Source: Aliagarivorans marinus DSM 23064
Lineage (GTDB): Bacteria > Pseudomonadota > Gammaproteobacteria > Enterobacterales > Celerinatantimonadaceae
Direction: 5' to 3'
Length of the DNA stretch: 64,000 bases
Assembly (NCBI RefSeq): GCF_000429485.1
Contig: NZ_AUBY01000015.1
Location: 100,478-164,477 of the forward strand
The position numbers and the translations under genes were made by a program. The stretch's first letter is position 1. Every line of letters starts with the position of its first letter. The notes under the pieces were generated by a model. It had not been told where the DNA came from. It made no database searches and saw nothing but the letters and a program-made list of their open reading frames with translations. Below are positions 60,973 to 64,000 of the stretch, in pieces.

Positions 60973-61353
60973 ATGAGCACATCGTTTATTGCTAAGCGCC
61001 GTTTCTATGATGATAAGCATTTTCGTCGTGGGTTCTCCCGCAGCGGTGCCTTTACCATCAAAGAGGCCGATATCTTGGAACGTAGCGGATATGCCTTCAA
61101 AGAGCTGGATGAAGCCCAGCGCGATCCCATCGATGAGATTGAGCAGATCTTTATTAGCGTCTGTCGTGGCGAGCGAGAGCCTAGCTCCACCGAAGAAAAG
61201 GTCTGGCTGAAGTATAAAAAGCTAACGGGCAGGAAAAGCTTCCATGGTCTGGTATCCACGCCGAAGAATGCGCCAGCGGCCGACGATACCAGCACAAGCG
61301 ACGATAGTGCGGACAATGTCGACAGCAACGATCTGGTGGTTGACGACGACTAG
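60973..61353 (+). CDS. maoP: Macrodomain Ori organisation protein MaoP (DUF413, YifE)
   Basis: A 126-residue protein of the DUF413 family. The core matches E. coli MaoP (RRFYDDKHFRRGFSRSGAFT in part, then IKEADILERSGYAF, FISVCRGEREPSSTEEKVWLKY in part). In E. coli MaoP works with the site maoS to organise the Ori macrodomain. The tail here is acidic, Asp/Ser-rich and longer. Its presence fits a location near the origin. Confidence 0.93.
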   Translation: MSTSFIAKRRFYDDKHFRRGFSRSGAFTIKEADILERSGYAFKELDEAQRDPIDEIEQIFISVCRGEREPSSTEEKVWLKYKKLTGRKSFHGLVSTPKNAPAADDTSTSDDSADNVDSNDLVVDDD

Positions 61354-61444
61354 CTACCTACATGGCTAAGCGTTCGATAACGTAGCAGCGCTGCCCGTGG
61401 CTTGATAAGCTAGGGGCCCTTTTAAACGTGTCATTAGGTTTGTG

Positions 61445-62263
61445 ATGGATCGCTACGCTGTTTTCGGAAATCCGGTTACCCACTCAAAATCCCCATTTAT
61501 TCATACCCTGTTTGCCCGGCAAACGCAGCAGCAGCTGGAGTACAGTGCGATTGAAGCGCCAGTAGATGGCTTTGAGCAGGCACTCAGCGAGTTCTTAGAA
61601 AACGGCGGGAAAGGCTGCAACATCACCGCCCCGTTTAAAGAAGAGGCCTACCGTATGGCGCAGCAACATAGCGAGCGTGCCAAACTCGCCAGGGCCGTGA
61701 ACACCCTAAAGCTGACCGATGATGGCGTGCTGTTTGGAGATACCACCGATGGCGCGGGCTTGGTCAGTGACCTGCAATCGCAGTTTGGGAGTCTTGAAGG
61801 CAAGCGTATTTTGTTGCTAGGAGCAGGTGGTGCAGCACGTGGTGCGATCCAATCGCTGCTGGAGTGTGGCCCAGAGAGCCTGACCATTGCTAATCGCACC
61901 GTGTCTAAGGCCGAGCAACTGGCGGAGATCTTTGCCCCGTTCGGTGCAGTCAAGGCCTGCGGCTTTGCCGAGGCGCAAGACGATTACCAGCTGATCATTA
62001 ACTCCACCTCGGCCGGTTTTAGCGGCCAGTTACCAGCCATCTCTCCTGAGTTAATTAAAGCCGACACTTGGGTATACGACATGATGTATGCCAACCAAAC
62101 CACCCCATTTAACGCCTGGGCTAAACAGCAAGGCGCTAAACAGGTCGTTGATGGCTTGGGGATGCTGGTGGGGCAGGCTGCCGAGAGCTTTGCCATCTGG
62201 CGCGGGATCCGCCCCGGCGCCCGTCAGGTTCTGCGCGAGTTGCGCCGTAACCTTAGCGCTTAG
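61445..62263 (+). CDS. aroE: Shikimate dehydrogenase
   Basis: AroE reduces dehydroshikimate to shikimate with NADPH. The 272-residue protein has [21 protein letters not shown] (catalytic Lys), NTL, the GAGGAARG nucleotide motif, ANRTVSKAE for NADPH and [14 protein letters not shown] 61445 is chosen over GTG 61442. It is co-directional with maoP and convergent with elaA. Confidence 0.96.
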   Translation: MDRYAVFGNPVTHSKSPFIHTLFARQTQQQLEYSAIEAPVDGFEQALSEFLENGGKGCNITAPFKEEAYRMAQQHSERAKLARAVNTLKLTDDGVLFGDTTDGAGLVSDLQSQFGSLEGKRILLLGAGGAARGAIQSLLECGPESLTIANRTVSKAEQLAEIFAPFGAVKACGFAEAQDDYQLIINSTSAGFSGQLPAISPELIKADTWVYDMMYANQTTPFNAWAKQQGAKQVVDGLGMLVGQAAESFAIWRGIRPGARQVLRELRRNLSA

Positions 62264-62274
62264 GATTTTATCGC

Positions 62275-62757
62275 TCAGGCACGACTTGCTGGACGCCGCA
62301 TCCCTTGGTGAGGGATGCCATCTTCCAGGTAACCCTCTCCAAAGGCGACAAAGCCAAAGCGCTGGTAGAAACCTTGTAGGTGCGACTGGGCTGAGATGAC
62401 GATGGCGCTATCTGGCCATTGCTGGTGGCAGTAATCCACCGCCTGCTGCATCAGTTGGCTACCCAAGCGCAAGCGGCGCTGGGTACTATCGGTCACCACT
62501 CGACCTATCTTTACCGCGCCTTGCTGCTCCCCATTTTGGGAGGGGGCGAAGATCCGCGCATAGGCGAGCAGCTGTTGTTGTTGCCAGCCGCTAAGGTGAA
62601 TGGCGTGTAGGTCCTGTCCATCGGCATCTTGGTAGGGGCAGTCCTGCTCGACCACAAACACCGCCTCCCTGAGCATCATTATCTGATACAGCTCGTGAGT
62701 CGTGAGTTCGTCAAAACCTTGTTGTTGCCACTCAATCTGTTGCTGGTCCACTTGCAC
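62275..62757 (-). CDS. elaA: GNAT acetyltransferase ElaA
   Basis: A 160-residue GNAT-family protein matching E. coli ElaA: LREAVFVVEQDCPYQDADGQD in part, the acetyl-CoA loop RRLRLGSQLM and QSHLQGFYQRFGF, ending EDGIPHQGM. Its substrate is not established. Confidence 0.88.
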   Translation of the reverse strand: MQVDQQQIEWQQQGFDELTTHELYQIMMLREAVFVVEQDCPYQDADGQDLHAIHLSGWQQQQLLAYARIFAPSQNGEQQGAVKIGRVVTDSTQRRLRLGSQLMQQAVDYCHQQWPDSAIVISAQSHLQGFYQRFGFVAFGEGYLEDGIPHQGMRRPASRA

Positions 62758-62872
62758 TCCTTATTAAAGCCGCACACAATTTGCCTGTACCTGAGTGGAT
62801 AACTCAGGGCTTTTCTCAGCCTCATTGTTAGAGGCCGCGCAGTTCAGTTCAAGTAAAAAGGCGGAAGCGAGT

Positions 62873-63133
62873 ATGAATCAAGGGATTATCATCAGCGATG
62901 ACCAACATTGGCAGCCAGTTGAACAGCGAATTGAATTCAGTGCCCAGGTGGGCGGAGCCAAGGTCCAGTGTGCAGTGCGCAAGGCAACCCTGGAACATAT
63001 GGTTGGCCTACCGCTTAATGATGAGGCGACCCTACTTGAGGCCTACCACAGTGTGCAGTTCGATATTGAGGACTTAATCGAACAGCGTATCGACGCCGAA
63101 GATTACGATACCTCCGGCGCGGTGGTGCTTTAG
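62873..63133 (+). CDS. DUF1488 family protein
   Basis: An 86-residue protein of the DUF1488 family, often found between aroE and a gamma-carbonic anhydrase in this class. It has a short beta-rich pattern with VECAVRK-like VQCAVRKATLEHMVG and the end EDLIEQRIDAEDYD. ATG 62873 is chosen, since the longer GTG at 62795 adds 26 residues of no likeness and lies in the promoter region. Function unknown. Confidence 0.85.
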   Translation: MNQGIIISDDQHWQPVEQRIEFSAQVGGAKVQCAVRKATLEHMVGLPLNDEATLLEAYHSVQFDIEDLIEQRIDAEDYDTSGAVVL

Positions 63134-63167
63134 GCTAGGCATTACCCGTCGCACCTAGCGCGGCTGG

Positions 63168-63704
63168 TTAACCGTGCTCTTCTTTATACTCATTCTTGTG
63201 TTTTACATAGTTGGCGGCAGATGCGGGTAGAAAGGCGCGTTCTTTATCACTGAGTGGGCGCGCGGCCTTTACCGGTCTACCTATATAGAGAAAGCCCGAT
63301 TGTAGGACCTTGTTGGGTGGCACTAGGCTGCCTGCGCCGATAATCACATCGTCTTCAACGACCGCGCCATCGAGGATGATTGCGCCCATGCCGACTAATA
63401 CCCGATTGCCAATCTGGCAGCCATGTAGCATCGCCTTATGACCCACGGTGACATCCTCACCAATGATAAGCGGATAGCCTTCGGGTTTGCCTTCACTAGT
63501 ACGGGTGACGTGTAGCACTGATCCGTCTTGGATATTGGTGCGGGCACCGATGCGGATATGGTTTACATCGCCGCGGGCGGCAACCAATGGCCAAATGCTA
63601 ACGTCGTCGGCTAGTTTAACGTCGCCGTAGAGTACTGCGCTGTCATCGGCCCACGCGCTGTCGGCCAGTTCGGGTAGGATCCCTTGATAAGTCTTGATGC
63701 TCAT
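63168..63704 (-). CDS. Gamma-class carbonic anhydrase family protein (YrdA-like)
   Basis: A 178-residue left-handed beta-helix protein with hexapeptide repeats. The three zinc His are present (VLHVTRT and VGHKAMLHGC). In E. coli YrdA lies next to aroE and DUF1488 as here. Some members are active carbonic anhydrases, others only bind zinc; sequence cannot decide. It is divergent from the rRNA promoter region. Confidence 0.9.
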   Translation of the reverse strand: MSIKTYQGILPELADSAWADDSAVLYGDVKLADDVSIWPLVAARGDVNHIRIGARTNIQDGSVLHVTRTSEGKPEGYPLIIGEDVTVGHKAMLHGCQIGNRVLVGMGAIILDGAVVEDDVIIGAGSLVPPNKVLQSGFLYIGRPVKAARPLSDKERAFLPASAANYVKHKNEYKEEHG

Positions 63705-63911
63705 GAATGCTCCCTGATTACGATGAGGTATAGCTGTGATAGCTAGAGTCTCTATTTATCGCACAGCTAGATTGTCGCTCAATTATTGCTCGGCTGTGCG
63801 GAAAAGTATATTGAGCGCGACCAAAGTCGCATGATAAATAGCCACTTTTAGGGTGTTTCGCGTGATTAGTATACGAACGCATTCTTTTTTCATATTTTCT
63901 TCAAAAAAGCC

Positions 63912-63939
63912 TTGCGCAAAATCCTCGGCTCCCTATAAT
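63912..63939 (+). promoter_or_regulatory. Ribosomal RNA operon promoter (rrn P1-type)
   Basis: TTGCGC (63912-63917), a 16-base spacer and TATAAT (63934-63939), followed by a GC-rich discriminator (GCGCC) and CACTGACACGG typical of rrn P1 promoters. The sequence just upstream (CATATTTTCTTCAAAAAAG) is AT-rich like an UP element. The rRNA genes should begin beyond the right edge. The rest of 63705-64000 shows no gene. Confidence 0.85.
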
Positions 63940-64000
63940 GCGCCACCACTGACACGGCACGGCGCAACAGGGTTTGCGGTGAAAGCGGGTCAGGGTTGAG

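Overview
The window is ordinary chromosome from a gammaproteobacterium of the Shewanella/Ferrimonas/Vibrio/Aeromonas kind. The evidence is gene order: hemX-hemY after hemCD, divergent from cyaA; cyaY, lptM, lysA, dapF, DUF484, xerC, yigB and uvrD in a row; gppA, rhlB, trxA and rho together; polA, spf (Spot 42), engB, cytochrome c4, yihI and hemN; then znu, tsaC, hemF, maoP, aroE and a gamma-carbonic anhydrase leading into an rRNA promoter at the right edge. A moderately GC-rich Ferrimonas-like organism is my best guess, but the genus is not proven. I see no insertion sequence, prophage, CRISPR array or tRNA gene.

Layout. 1-6.1 kb: the 3' part of cheV, an orphan binding-protein-like gene, a DUF2797 protein, then a zinc-uptake-type (Zrg-like) operon with a His/Asp repeat protein, an ABC ATPase, an FtsX-type permease and a DUF3299 protein. 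6.1-12.4 kb: a GalR-like repressor with two operator-like sites around its promoter, hemB, purEK and a second orphan binding-protein-like gene. 12.4-20.8 kb: gppA-rhlB (minus) and trxA, rho, ubiD, a stand-alone [2Fe-2S] ferredoxin and fre (plus); trxA is bracketed by two versions of one palindromic repeat. 20.8-32.6 kb: hemCDXY (minus), cyaA, cyaY, lptM, then the lysA-yigB run. 32.6-41.5 kb is the most variable part: a PEP-CTERM-like exported protein, a BenE-type transporter with a divergent XRE-cupin regulator and two near-identical palindromes between them, a small protein with a structured leader, a 5'-nucleotidase-like enzyme without a signal peptide, SOS-boxed uvrD, rarD and an AbiTii-like protein. 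41.8-56.7 kb: anmK-murQ, recQ, selO, polA, spf, engB, cytochrome c4, yihI, DUF2489 and hemN. 56.8-64 kb: znuA/znuCB, tsaC, hemF, maoP, aroE, elaA, DUF1488, gamma-carbonic anhydrase and a strong rRNA-type promoter.

How the genes fit together. Seven haem-pathway genes (hemB, C, D, X, Y, N, F) are spread over the window, with both the oxygen-dependent and oxygen-independent coproporphyrinogen enzymes and a cytochrome c4, which suits a facultative respirer. Two different zinc-uptake loci are present, while HemB is of the type without the zinc cysteines. maoP, polA with DnaA-box sequences upstream, and an rRNA operon suggest the right half lies near the replication origin. I did not find a clear new multi-gene system. 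The best leads are the unexplained terminator after spf (possible sRNA), the inverted repeat at the maoP promoter, the AbiTii-like gene, the paired operators of the BenE/XRE-cupin pair, and the Cys/His-rich small ORF at the head of the zinc operon.
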